Shown piece by piece: positions 35,426 to 44,474 of a stretch of 64,000 bases of DNA. Numbering within the stretch: the first letter of the stretch is position 1; each line of letters begins with the position of its first letter. This DNA is from Myxococcaceae bacterium (lineage in GTDB: Bacteria > Myxococcota > Myxococcia > Myxococcales > Myxococcaceae). The position numbers and the translations under genes were made by a program. The stretch covers positions 1 to 64,000 of the forward strand of contig JAFGNZ010000331.1 of NCBI GenBank assembly GCA_016926755.1. Direction: 5' to 3'. The notes beneath the pieces were generated by a model, which made no database searches, had not been told where the DNA came from, and saw nothing but the letters and a program-made list of their open reading frames with translations.

Positions 35426-37147
35426 ATGCCCTCCCCCGATCTCATCCGCCTGCGGCTCTTCTCCGATGGAGAGGAGGTCAGCCAGGAGCACCACGTGCTC
35501 TCGGTGGTGGTGACGCGCGCGCTCAACCGCATCCCCTACGCCCAGGTGGTGCTGCAGGACGGAGACGTGGCCGCCCAGGACTTCCCGCTCAGCAACGAGC
35601 CGCTGTTCGCCCCCGGGCGTGAGCTGGAGATCCGGGCCGGCTACCACGAGGAGGAGGCCACGCTGTTCAAGGGGCTGGTGCTGCGCCACTCCATCCGTGC
35701 CCGGCGAGGCGCCCGCAACACCCTCACGGTGGAGTGCCGGGACAAGGCCACGAAGGCCACCGTGGGGCGCAAGAGCGCCATCTACTCGGACATGACCGAC
35801 AGCGACATCCTCTCCGAGGTGCTGGGCCGCCACGGCGTGGACGCCCAGGTGGAGGACACCTCCGTCACCCACGTGCAGATGGTGCAGGCGGACGTGAGCG
35901 ACTGGGACTTCGTCCTGGAGCGCGCCGAGGCCAACGGGCTCGTCGTCCGGGTGGAGGATGGGGCCGTCGCGGTGGAGAAGCCGGACACCTCCGGCGAGGC
36001 GGTGAAGCAGCTCACCTTCGGGCAGGAGCTCTTCGAGGTGGAGGCGGAGACGGACGCGCGCCACCAGCTCGAGGCCGCCAAGGGTGAGGCCTGGGATCCC
36101 AAGTCCCAGGAGCTGCTGGTCGCCGAGGCCGAGGAGCCCTCCTTCACGCCCCCCGGCAACCAGAGCGCCTCCGAGCTGGCCGGCATCATCGGCCACGGGC
36201 CCGTGGAGCTGCGCCACGGCGGCCGGCTGGCCGAGGGGGAGCTCAAGGCCTGGGCCAGCTCCCGCCTGCTCCGCAGCCGCATGGCGCTGGTGCGCGGCCG
36301 CGCGAAGTGCCAGGGGGACGCCAGCCTCAAGCTGGGCGTGATGGTGGAGCTGATCGGCGTTGGGGAGCGGTTCTCGGGCAACGCCTACGTCACCGGCGTG
36401 CGCCACCAGATCACCCCGGACAACTGGGAGACGGATCTCCAGTTCGGCCTGGCCCCGGAGCCCTACCGGGAGGCCCACCCCGTGGAGGCGCCGCTGGCCT
36501 CCGGGCTGGTGGCACCGCTCCATGGCCTGCAGGTGGGGGTGGTGACGGCGCTCCAGGACGATCCGGACGGCGAGGAGCGCATCCAGGTCCGCCTGCCCAT
36601 CGTCTCCGCCGACTCCCCCGGCGTCTGGGCCCGCCTGGCGCTGCTGGACGCGGGGGAGAACCGGGGCAGCATCTTCCGCCCCGAGGTGGGCGACGAGGTG
36701 GTGCTGGGCTTCGTCAACCAGGATCCCCGGGACGCGGTGGTGCTCGGCATGCTCCACAGCAGCGCGAAGGCCTCCCCCATCCCGGCCAGCGACGACAACC
36801 ACCAGAAGGGGTTCGTCACGCGCTCGGAGATGAAGCTGCTCTTCGATGACGAGAAGAAGGTGATGACGCTGCTCACCCCGGGTGGCAACACGCTCGTGCT
36901 GAACGATGACGAGCAGGGCGTCCTCATCGAGGACCAGAACGGAAACAAGGTCCAGCTCTCCCCGGACGGCATCGTCATCGAGAGCGCGGGGACGCTGACG
37001 CTCAAGGCGGCCGGAGACGTGAGCGTCGAGGGCGTGAACGTGAACGTGAAGGCCAGCGCGCAGCTCAAGGCCGAGGGCTCGGGTGGAGCCGAGGTGTCCA
37101 CCAGCGCCGTCGCGGTCCTCAAGGGCTCGCTGGTGCAGATCAACTGA
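35426..37147 (+). CDS. VgrG-like spike protein (Pvc8-like)
   Basis: The 573-aa protein combines a gp27-like N-terminal part (residues ~1-340; RLRLFSDGEEVSQEHHVLSV, DWDFVLERAEANGLVVRVEDG) with a gp5-like OB-fold (about 350-440; GLQVGVVTALQDDPDGEERIQVRLP, RPEVGDEVVLGFVNQDPRDAVVLG) and a C-terminal beta-helix region of repeating strands ending VLKGSLVQIN. A trimer forms the central spike. The PAAR tip gene follows 16 bp later. No extra enzymatic domain is fused at the C-terminus. Confidence 0.92.
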   Translation: MPSPDLIRLRLFSDGEEVSQEHHVLSVVVTRALNRIPYAQVVLQDGDVAAQDFPLSNEPLFAPGRELEIRAGYHEEEATLFKGLVLRHSIRARRGARNTLTVECRDKATKATVGRKSAIYSDMTDSDILSEVLGRHGVDAQVEDTSVTHVQMVQADVSDWDFVLERAEANGLVVRVEDGAVAVEKPDTSGEAVKQLTFGQELFEVEAETDARHQLEAAKGEAWDPKSQELLVAEAEEPSFTPPGNQSASELAGIIGHGPVELRHGGRLAEGELKAWASSRLLRSRMALVRGRAKCQGDASLKLGVMVELIGVGERFSGNAYVTGVRHQITPDNWETDLQFGLAPEPYREAHPVEAPLASGLVAPLHGLQVGVVTALQDDPDGEERIQVRLPIVSADSPGVWARLALLDAGENRGSIFRPEVGDEVVLGFVNQDPRDAVVLGMLHSSAKASPIPASDDNHQKGFVTRSEMKLLFDDEKKVMTLLTPGGNTLVLNDDEQGVLIEDQNGNKVQLSPDGIVIESAGTLTLKAAGDVSVEGVNVNVKASAQLKAEGSGGAEVSTSAVAVLKGSLVQIN

Positions 37148-37163
37148 GAGAGGAGGAGCGCCA

Positions 37164-37442
37164 ATGCCCCCGGCAGCCAGAGTCGGAGACACCACCAACC
37201 ACGGCGGCACCATCGTGGGGCCGGGCACGGCCACGGTCCTCGTGGGAGGCATGCCGGCCGCGGTGCTGGGGGACATGCACGTCTGCTCCCTGCCGCCCAA
37301 TGCCCACCAGCCCACCGCCAGCGCCTTCACGGCCGGCAGCGGCACGGTCCTCATTGGTGGAAAGCCCGCCCTCCGCACGTCGGACGCCTGTGTGTGCGGG
37401 GCCATGGCCGCGGTCGGAGCCCCCACGGTGCAAGTCGGATGA
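37164..37442 (+). CDS. PAAR-type spike tip protein (Pvc10-like)
   Basis: The 92-aa protein is a PAAR tip: MPPAARVGDTTNHGGTIVGP, an AVLGDMHVC strand pair and LIGGKPALRTSDACVCGA. His and Cys residues (in TNHGG, DMHVC, NAH and ACVC) are placed to bind the metal at the point. ATG 37164 has AGGAGGAG just upstream. Its stop overlaps the start of the gp25 gene (ATGA). It sharpens the VgrG-like spike; no effector domain is fused. Confidence 0.9.
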   Translation: MPPAARVGDTTNHGGTIVGPGTATVLVGGMPAAVLGDMHVCSLPPNAHQPTASAFTAGSGTVLIGGKPALRTSDACVCGAMAAVGAPTVQVG

Positions 37443-37882
37443 GTGACAGACGGCAGAAAACGGAGCGGGTGCCCGGTCCCAGCTCCTTCCTCGGCCGCGG
37501 GTGGGGCTTCCCGCCCCACTTCGTGCGCGAGGCGGGGACGGTGGGCGTGGTCCACGGCGTGGAGGACATCGAGCAGAGCCTCCACCTCCTCCTGTCCACG
37601 GACCTGGGCGAGCGGCTGATGCGGCCAGACTACGGGTGCGAGCTGCGGCGCCTGCTGTTCGAGCCGCTGGACACGACCGCCGCCGCCTACATCAAGGAGC
37701 TGGTCCGGACGGCCATCCTCTACCACGAGCCGCGCATCCGCCTGAGCGGGCTCCAGCTCATCCCCGTTCCCCAGGAGGGCCGGATGGACATCCTCCTCGA
37801 GTACGTCATCCGCACGACGAACAGCCGCCACAACTACGTGTACCCCTACTACGTGCGTGAAGGCACGAACCTGAAGCGATGA
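37439..37882 (+). CDS. gp25-like baseplate wedge protein (Pvc9-like)
   Basis: The 147-aa protein carries the GPW/gp25 motif: a helical VHGVEDIEQSLHLLLSTDLGERLMRPDYGCELRRLLFEPLD with the ERLMRPDYG core, then ELVRTAILYHEPRI. gp25 proteins start sheath assembly on the baseplate. ATG 37439 overlaps the PAAR stop by 4 bp, and its own stop overlaps the next start by 4 bp. The first 30 residues are basic and Pro/Gly-rich. Confidence 0.9.
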   Translation: MSDRRQKTERVPGPSSFLGRGWGFPPHFVREAGTVGVVHGVEDIEQSLHLLLSTDLGERLMRPDYGCELRRLLFEPLDTTAAAYIKELVRTAILYHEPRIRLSGLQLIPVPQEGRMDILLEYVIRTTNSRHNYVYPYYVREGTNLKR

Positions 37883-40800
37883 GCGAGCCCTGCCCCTGTC
37901 AGAGCCCCAACCCCCTGGTGCGCGACGGCACGAGCCAGTCCGCCCGCGCGCTGCCCGCCCTGGATCCGGCGTGGGCGCCCGTGGACGGGCGGGACACGGC
38001 GGCGTACCTGGAGTACCTGCGCGGCTACGCGAAGATCCTCCAGTACTACGATCCCGCCAACCAGCGGGCCGGCGACTGGGCGCCCTTCATCGAGCGGGAC
38101 GTGAGCAGCGTGGCCGCGGCGGTCGCGGCCCAGGACGCGGAGCGGGAGAGCACCCGGCTGCAGGGGTTCGCCGACGAGGTGACCCGGCCCGCGGGAGGGC
38201 GCGTGAGCTTCCGGAGGCTGCTCGACAGGCTCTTCGCGCTCGCGCTCCGGCTGGATGGCTGGGCCGTCATCGGCGCGGAGGAGCTGCGCTTCCCCGAGGT
38301 GCTCCGGCGGGAGGTGTACAACGGCCTGCGCGCGGATCTGCTCGTCCTCATCGGGATCTACAAGGGGGCCGCGAGCCTGGGCCTCCTGGCTCCCTCCCCG
38401 GCTGGGACCGAGGTGACGGCGGAGCAGGTGCTGGAGGCGGGGCTCGGCACGGACTGGTGGCCTCCCGAGGCGATCTTCTGGGGCGCCTTCGTCGGCTCGG
38501 TGCCGGCGAACTTCGAGGCCTTTGGCGCGGAGGCGCTGCCGGAGCTGGAGCGGCTGGCTCGCGCGCTGGAGTACCTGCGGCCGCTGGCGAGATCCTTCCC
38601 TCGCGCGCTGGCGCGCATGGCCGAGGAGGCCGCGGAGGATCTGCGCAGGACCCTGACGGACTGGCCCCAGCACGAGCCGCCCATGGCGCTCCTGCTGGCC
38701 TTCCTCCACCTCTTCCGGTACGCGCTCGACAGCCTGAACGGGCTCACGGCCCGCCACCTCGAGTACTACTTCCAGGAGGTGCTGCGGCTCCGCCCCCGAG
38801 AGGGTGAGGCCGATCGCGTCTTCATCACCTTCGAGCTGGCCCGCCACCTGGAGTCCTTCGTCGTGCCGGCGGGCACCGTCCTCCTGGGTGGGAAGGATGA
38901 TCAGGGGCGCCCGCTGCGGTATGCGCTGGAGGGCGACCTGCGCGTGGACCACACCACCGTGGGCCCGTTCATGGCCGTGCACAGGTCTCCCCAGGGAGTG
39001 CTCGCGGCGAGCCCGACCGCCAACTCCGCGGACGGCCTGGGGGCTGCGCTCCCCGCCGAGCAGCCCGGGTGGCCGGCGTTTGGAAGCGCCACCCACCCGG
39101 CGGCCTCGCTCGGCTTTGCCCTCTCCTCGCCCGTCCTCCTCCTGTCCGAGGGGGAGCGCGTCATCACGGTGGAGCTGACGCTGAGCAACCCCCTGGGCTC
39201 GGTGGAGTTCCTGCGGGAGCTCGATCCGAGCCGGCTCTTCCAGGTCGAGCTGAGCACCGCGAAGGGCTGGTTCATTCCCCCCGTCAGCGAGGTGCGGCTG
39301 ACAGGTGACGTGCTCCGACTGGTCCTCTGGCTCACGCCCAAGGACGAGCCCGTCACCCCCTACCAGCGAGACGTCCACGGAGGGAGCCTGGAGACAGCGT
39401 GGCCGGTGTGCCGCTTCTTCCTGAAGCAGGATGAGGCGAGTGGCCGCACCTATGGCGCCCTCTCCTCTCTCATGCTGCCCAGCGCGCGGGTGGACGTGCA
39501 GGTGTCAGGCGTCCAGAAGCTCCAGGTGGAGACGGATGCGGGCAGCGCGGATCCCGCCAAGCCCTTCCAGCCCTTCGGCGCTCAGCCTCTGCCCGGCTCC
39601 GCCTTCTCCGTGAAGTACGCCGAGCTGGCGCCCAAGGCGCTCTCCCTGTTGGAGCTGGAGCTCCAGTGGATGGAGCCCGCGCCGGGCCTGGATCTCTCCG
39701 AGATCTACGCGGGGTACACGCTGGAGCCGCCCGCGAAGCCTCGCAAGCAGGGCAACGCGGAGCAGGCGCGCGAGGCGGTGGCGCGCGAGGAGAGCCCGGC
39801 CAGCGCGGCTGGCACGACAGGCCAGGTGACCTCCGACACCTTCCGCGTGGAGGTGGCCGTGGGGCTCGCTCCCGATCCGGCCGCGACGGCCGGGAGCGTC
39901 CGCAGCGGGGGGCTCTTCAAGCCGGCGACCTTCAACATCCCCTCGTCCATGCTGTCACCCGGGGGCCAGCGCCGCCCCATCGACACCCTGCGCGTACGCC
40001 TCACCCAGCCCCTCCACGGCTTCGGCCACCGCCTCTTCCCCAGGCTCCACGCCCAGGCCGTCATGACGATCTCCCGGCTGCCGGAGGGGACTTCTCCGCT
40101 GCCCTCGCTGCCCCACCCTCCCGTGACGCCGACGCTCGCGGGGCTCACGCTCACGTATGGCGCGCGCGCGAACTTCGTGGCTGGCGCGCCCGCCCAGGCG
40201 GAGGAGCGCTTCTTCCACCTCCACCCCTTCGGGGCGACGCGCGAGAGCGTGGGCAGCACGACGCCCTGGCTGCCCTCCCACCCCCACGAAGGCGAGCTCT
40301 TCATCGGCCTGGGCGACACCGGGCCGCAGCGGCGCATCAGCCTCCTCTTCCAGCTCGAGGAGGGCAGCGGCGATCCCCTCCTGGATGCCGCACAGGTGAT
40401 GTGGTCCTACCTGGACGCGGACCAGCGCTTCCACGTCCTCCCGGCCGAGGCGCTCGGGGATGGCACGGGGGGCCTCGTGCGCTCGGGGCTGGTGAGCGTG
40501 CTGCTCCCCCCCACGGCGGCCAATACCGGGGGCCGCCTGCCCGAGGGCCGCTTCTGGCTCCGGGCCTCCGTGCCTGAGCGGACCGCCGCCACCTGCCGGA
40601 TGATCGCGGTGCACCCCCAGGCGGCCAGCGCCGTGCTGCTGAACGCGGAGCAACACCCGACGCACCTCTCCCGCGCGCTCCCCGCCGGCACCGTCAGCAA
40701 GCTGGAGCAGCGGCAGGTGGCGATCAAGAAGCTCCACCAGCCCGTCGCGTCGCTGGGCGGACGCGCGCCGGAGGCCCCCCTGCCCTTCGCTCGGCGCGCC

Positions 40801-41445
40801 AGCGAGCGGCTGCGCCACAAGCAGCGGGCCATCACCCCGCATGACTACGAGACGCTGGTGCTGGAGGCCTTCCCCTCCCTCTACAAGGTGAAGTGCCTCA
40901 ACCACACGCGGTTGGACGCCACCACGGATCGCGAGATCTCCCCTGGCTCGGTGACGGTGGTGGCCGTGCCCAACCTCATTGGCCGGACGGGGCACAACCC
41001 CTTCACGCCCTACACCAGCCAGGCCACGCTGGCGGCCGTGGCCGACTTCCTCCGGCCGCTGGTAGGCCCCTTCGTCAAGCTGCAGGTGAAGAACCCCACC
41101 TACGAGCCCATCCGCCTGGGCTTCACCGTGAAGTTCAAGCCGGGCCACGATGATCCGGCGCTGTCCATCGCGCGCCTCAAGCAGGAGATCAACGCCTACC
41201 TCTCTCCCTGGGCCTTCGCGGAGGGAGCGGACATCGTCTTCGGCGGAGCGATCCACCGCTCCACGCTCCTGCACTTCGTGGAGCGGCGCCCGTACGTGGA
41301 CTTCGTGACGGACTTCCGCGTGACCCACCTGGGCGGAGACACCGTGGCGGACGAGGACAGGCTCGTCGCGCGGACCTCCCGCAGCATCCTGGTCTCCGCG
41401 GGGGACCACGACATCCTCCCCGAGCCGGTCAAGGAGCTCCCGTGA
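37879..41445 (+). CDS. Large baseplate J-like wedge protein (Pvc11-like)
   Basis: The 1188-aa protein is the first of two giant baseplate wedge subunits. The C-terminal third has the baseplate-J signature: RASERLRHKQRAITPHDYETLVLEAFPSLYKVKC, then a gp6-type fold (YLSPWAFAEGADIVFGGAIHRSTLLHFVERRPYV). The N-terminal region (about 25-330) is helical (AAYLEYLRGYAKILQYYDP), and the middle is beta-rich. It resembles Pvc11/Afp11 in place, size and C-terminal motifs. ATGA and GTGA overlaps tie it to both neighbours. Six copies would form the baseplate ring that releases contraction. Confidence 0.85.
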   Translation: MSEPCPCQSPNPLVRDGTSQSARALPALDPAWAPVDGRDTAAYLEYLRGYAKILQYYDPANQRAGDWAPFIERDVSSVAAAVAAQDAERESTRLQGFADEVTRPAGGRVSFRRLLDRLFALALRLDGWAVIGAEELRFPEVLRREVYNGLRADLLVLIGIYKGAASLGLLAPSPAGTEVTAEQVLEAGLGTDWWPPEAIFWGAFVGSVPANFEAFGAEALPELERLARALEYLRPLARSFPRALARMAEEAAEDLRRTLTDWPQHEPPMALLLAFLHLFRYALDSLNGLTARHLEYYFQEVLRLRPREGEADRVFITFELARHLESFVVPAGTVLLGGKDDQGRPLRYALEGDLRVDHTTVGPFMAVHRSPQGVLAASPTANSADGLGAALPAEQPGWPAFGSATHPAASLGFALSSPVLLLSEGERVITVELTLSNPLGSVEFLRELDPSRLFQVELSTAKGWFIPPVSEVRLTGDVLRLVLWLTPKDEPVTPYQRDVHGGSLETAWPVCRFFLKQDEASGRTYGALSSLMLPSARVDVQVSGVQKLQVETDAGSADPAKPFQPFGAQPLPGSAFSVKYAELAPKALSLLELELQWMEPAPGLDLSEIYAGYTLEPPAKPRKQGNAEQAREAVAREESPASAAGTTGQVTSDTFRVEVAVGLAPDPAATAGSVRSGGLFKPATFNIPSSMLSPGGQRRPIDTLRVRLTQPLHGFGHRLFPRLHAQAVMTISRLPEGTSPLPSLPHPPVTPTLAGLTLTYGARANFVAGAPAQAEERFFHLHPFGATRESVGSTTPWLPSHPHEGELFIGLGDTGPQRRISLLFQLEEGSGDPLLDAAQVMWSYLDADQRFHVLPAEALGDGTGGLVRSGLVSVLLPPTAANTGGRLPEGRFWLRASVPERTAATCRMIAVHPQAASAVLLNAEQHPTHLSRALPAGTVSKLEQRQVAIKKLHQPVASLGGRAPEAPLPFARRASERLRHKQRAITPHDYETLVLEAFPSLYKVKCLNHTRLDATTDREISPGSVTVVAVPNLIGRTGHNPFTPYTSQATLAAVADFLRPLVGPFVKLQVKNPTYEPIRLGFTVKFKPGHDDPALSIARLKQEINAYLSPWAFAEGADIVFGGAIHRSTLLHFVERRPYVDFVTDFRVTHLGGDTVADEDRLVARTSRSILVSAGDHDILPEPVKELP

Positions 41446-44400
41446 AGCTGCCCGGCATTCCCAAGGAGCCTGCGCTCCCCCCCAGCCTGGACTTCGACAG
41501 GCTGCGCCGAGAAGGCATCTCCCACATCGAGGCGCTGGGGTCCTCGCTCTGGACCGACTACAACACCCACGATCCGGGCATCACGCTCCTCGAGGCGCTG
41601 TGCTTCGCCATCAATGATCTGGGGTACCGGAGCTCCTTCTCCATGAAGGATCTGCTGGCCCCCCCGCCGGGCCAGCCGCACACGCCCTCGGAGGAGGGGC
41701 CGCTGTTCTCCGCCCGCTCCATCCTCACCTGCCACCCCACGACGATCCTCGACTACCGCAAGCTGCTGGTGGACGTGCCGGGCGTGCGCAACGCGTGGCT
41801 CATGCCATCCCCGGCGCCCTGCCTGCCCTTCTACCCTGACCGGAAGCAGAGCCGGATCGCCTACGATCCTCCCGAGACGGAGCCGAACGTCAGCGCCGTG
41901 CTGCCGCGCGGCGTCTACTCCGTCGTGCTGGAGCTGGACGACGATCCCCTGTTCGGCAGCCTGAATGACACGACCTGGCCGTGGCGCCCCAGGCCTCCCA
42001 CCGAGCAGAGCCCGCTCCCGCTGGAGATCGTCCTGCCCCAGTGGGACGCGTGGCGCGACGAGCAGCTCATCCAGCAGCCGAGCCTGGAGTGGGACGATCC
42101 CTGGCTGGGCGAGGTGGAGCCCACCTCCCTCACGGCCCAGAACGTGCTGATCCTGGATGATCAGACGCTCGAGGCGCAGGTCCGGGTGGAGGTGCCAGTC
42201 GGCATCGGCACGCGGGTGAGCCGCGTCGTTCCCCTGCGCGTCCTGCTGCGCTCCTCCAGCAGGGGCACCATGAGCACCTGGAGGAACTTCGTCGTCGCCG
42301 AGCTGGAGCGGATTGGCCAGGACAACCCCCTGCGCGCCTATCGCCACCGGCTGCGCAGGGCCTTCTTCGCGTCATCCCAGGTGATCACCACGCTCCAGGC
42401 GCACCGCAACCTCGGTGAGGACTTCCAGGAGCCAACGGCGGCGCGCTTCGAGGAGATCTCCCTCTGCGCGGACGTGGAGGTCACCCCTGACGCGGACATG
42501 GAGGCCGTGCAGGCCCAGATCCTCCTCGCGGCGGCACGGCTGCTGGCGCCCCCGGTGCGGTTCCACACCCTCGCGGAGCTGCTCGCCCGAGGCATGCCCG
42601 CGGAGCAGATCTTCAACGGCCCGCCGCTCCAGCAAGGCTTCCTGCTCGACGAGGATCTCGCGGCCTCCGAGCCCCGCGAGGAGGTGCTCGCCTCCGATCT
42701 GCTGGCCGAGCTCATGGAGGTGGAGGGAGTGATCGCCGTCCGCTCGTTCGCGATGGCCGCGTACGCTCCCAACGGGCTGGAGGTGTCCTCGGGCCAGGCC
42801 TGGAGGATCCGCCTGCTGGACGGGCACCTGCCGCGCCTGTCGCCGGATCGCTGCAAGTTCGTCTTCTACAAGCGGGGCATCCCCTTCCGCGCCAACCCGG
42901 ACGAGACGAAGCACAAGCTCGCGTTCTTCGCCGAGAAGGAGGGCATGAACGAGCTCTCCCACGCCAAGGGCCTGAAGCTCGACCTGGAGCCGCCCAAGGG
43001 GACGTGGCAGGCGCTGAACGACTACCGCACCCTCCAGCATGATCTGCCGCGCGTCTATGGCATCGGGCCCGAGGGCCTGCCGGAGTCGGCGGACCCGAAG
43101 CGCAAGGCCCAGGCCCGGCAGCTCAAGGCCTACCTGCTGTTCTTCGATCAGCTCCTGTCCAACTACCTGGCCCAGCTCGCCCACCTGCGGGAGCTGTTCT
43201 CGCTGGATCCGGACCAGCGCCACACCTTCTTCTCGGAGCCGCTCTTCCAGCGCGCCGAGTTCCAGGAGCTGTTCCAGCAGGCCTTCCTGAACAAGCCTAC
43301 GCAGCAGGAGGTCGTCTCCGCGCTGGACGCGCTGGCGGAGGACGAGGAGGAGTTCATGGCGCGGCGCAACCGGCTGCTCGATCACCTCCTGGCGCGCTTC
43401 AACGAGCGGTTCGCCGAGTACGCGGCCATCGTGGCGACGCTGGATCGCGGCAAGGCGCGGGATGGCGGCATGGTGGCGGACAAGATCGCCTTCTTGAAGG
43501 ACTACCCGCGCGTGAGCTCCGAGCGTGGCAAGGCCTTCAACACCAGCGACGCGGTGCCGCTCTGGTCGAGCGACAACGTCTCCGGCCTGGAGCGGCGGCT
43601 GTGCGGCCTGCTGGGGATCCTCCACTCCGAGCGGCGCAACCTCGCCTACCGCTTCGAGATCTATCTGGAGCGGGACGTGGACAACGTGGACGAGTACCGC
43701 TTCCGCCTCCGGAACGCGGGAGGGAAGATCCTGCTCAGCAGCAGCACCCGCTACCTGACCCTGGCGGAGGCCACCGCGGAGATGGCCGCGGTGGATCTCC
43801 ACGCCTCCCAGCGCGAGCGCTACCGCATCAGCCAGGACACCGGGGGCGAGTACTACTTCAACCTCGAGGATCCTTCCGGCGAGATCATCGCCCGCCGCAT
43901 CGAGCGCTTCCCCACGCTCCAGGCCGCGGAGGAGGCCATCACCCAGATCCTCGGCACGCTGGAGGACGCCCGCGAGCGCGAGGGCCTGCACCTGGTGGAG
44001 CACCTGCTCCTGCGGCCCCTGTCGAGGCAGTATCAGCTCATGGGGGTGACGCTGGAGCCCGACTGCGAGCCGTGTCTGGAGGACACGGATCCGTACTCGT
44101 TCCGCCTGACCTTGGTGCTCCCCGCCTGGGTGGGGCGCTTCACCCAGCCCTCCTTCCGCGCGTTCGTCGAGCAGACCGCCCGCCTGGAGGCGCCCGCGCA
44201 CCTGTTCCTGAAGGTCTGCTGGGTGGATCCCCTGCAGATGAGCAACTTCGAGGCCGCGTACCTGCCCTGGCTCCTGGAGCGGGGGAAGGCACGGCCCGAT
44301 CCCGCGGCCCTGGCGCAGTGCCAGCGCGCGCTGGTGACGACCCTGGAGTCGCTGAGGTCCGTCTACCCGACGGCCACCTTGCACGACTGCCAGGAGGATC

Positions 44401-44465
44401 TTGTGGAGAACCCCGTGCTCCTGGGCCGGACCCAGCTCGGCACCCTGCCAATCGAGCCTGAATAG
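41442..44465 (+). CDS. Large baseplate wedge protein (Pvc12-like) with YegP-like insert
   Basis: The 1007-aa protein has the Pvc12-type start (EALGSSLWTDYNTHDPGITLLEALCFAINDLGYR, about residues 30-63) shared by eCIS wedge proteins. Later regions include FDQLLSNYLAQLAHLRELFS (helical) and a segment at about residues 750-835 with two similar units (RFRLRNAGGKILLSSSTRY and YYFNLEDPSGEIIARRIERF) resembling the YegP/DUF1508 repeat. The C-terminal end (WVGRFTQPSFRAFVEQTARLEAPAHL) is typical of the family. GTG 41442 overlaps the preceding stop. It should pair with the Pvc11-like protein in the wedge. Confidence 0.82.
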   Translation: MKLPGIPKEPALPPSLDFDRLRREGISHIEALGSSLWTDYNTHDPGITLLEALCFAINDLGYRSSFSMKDLLAPPPGQPHTPSEEGPLFSARSILTCHPTTILDYRKLLVDVPGVRNAWLMPSPAPCLPFYPDRKQSRIAYDPPETEPNVSAVLPRGVYSVVLELDDDPLFGSLNDTTWPWRPRPPTEQSPLPLEIVLPQWDAWRDEQLIQQPSLEWDDPWLGEVEPTSLTAQNVLILDDQTLEAQVRVEVPVGIGTRVSRVVPLRVLLRSSSRGTMSTWRNFVVAELERIGQDNPLRAYRHRLRRAFFASSQVITTLQAHRNLGEDFQEPTAARFEEISLCADVEVTPDADMEAVQAQILLAAARLLAPPVRFHTLAELLARGMPAEQIFNGPPLQQGFLLDEDLAASEPREEVLASDLLAELMEVEGVIAVRSFAMAAYAPNGLEVSSGQAWRIRLLDGHLPRLSPDRCKFVFYKRGIPFRANPDETKHKLAFFAEKEGMNELSHAKGLKLDLEPPKGTWQALNDYRTLQHDLPRVYGIGPEGLPESADPKRKAQARQLKAYLLFFDQLLSNYLAQLAHLRELFSLDPDQRHTFFSEPLFQRAEFQELFQQAFLNKPTQQEVVSALDALAEDEEEFMARRNRLLDHLLARFNERFAEYAAIVATLDRGKARDGGMVADKIAFLKDYPRVSSERGKAFNTSDAVPLWSSDNVSGLERRLCGLLGILHSERRNLAYRFEIYLERDVDNVDEYRFRLRNAGGKILLSSSTRYLTLAEATAEMAAVDLHASQRERYRISQDTGGEYYFNLEDPSGEIIARRIERFPTLQAAEEAITQILGTLEDAREREGLHLVEHLLLRPLSRQYQLMGVTLEPDCEPCLEDTDPYSFRLTLVLPAWVGRFTQPSFRAFVEQTARLEAPAHLFLKVCWVDPLQMSNFEAAYLPWLLERGKARPDPAALAQCQRALVTTLESLRSVYPTATLHDCQEDLVENPVLLGRTQLGTLPIEPE

Positions 44466-44474
44466 GAGTGACCG

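Noticed and set aside
34679-37831. Long open frame of about 1050 codons on the minus strand opposite the baseplate genes
   Set aside because: It lies fully antisense to well-supported eCIS genes. High third-position GC keeps opposite frames open, and the translation is a compositionally biased His/Arg/Leu/Val series without domains.
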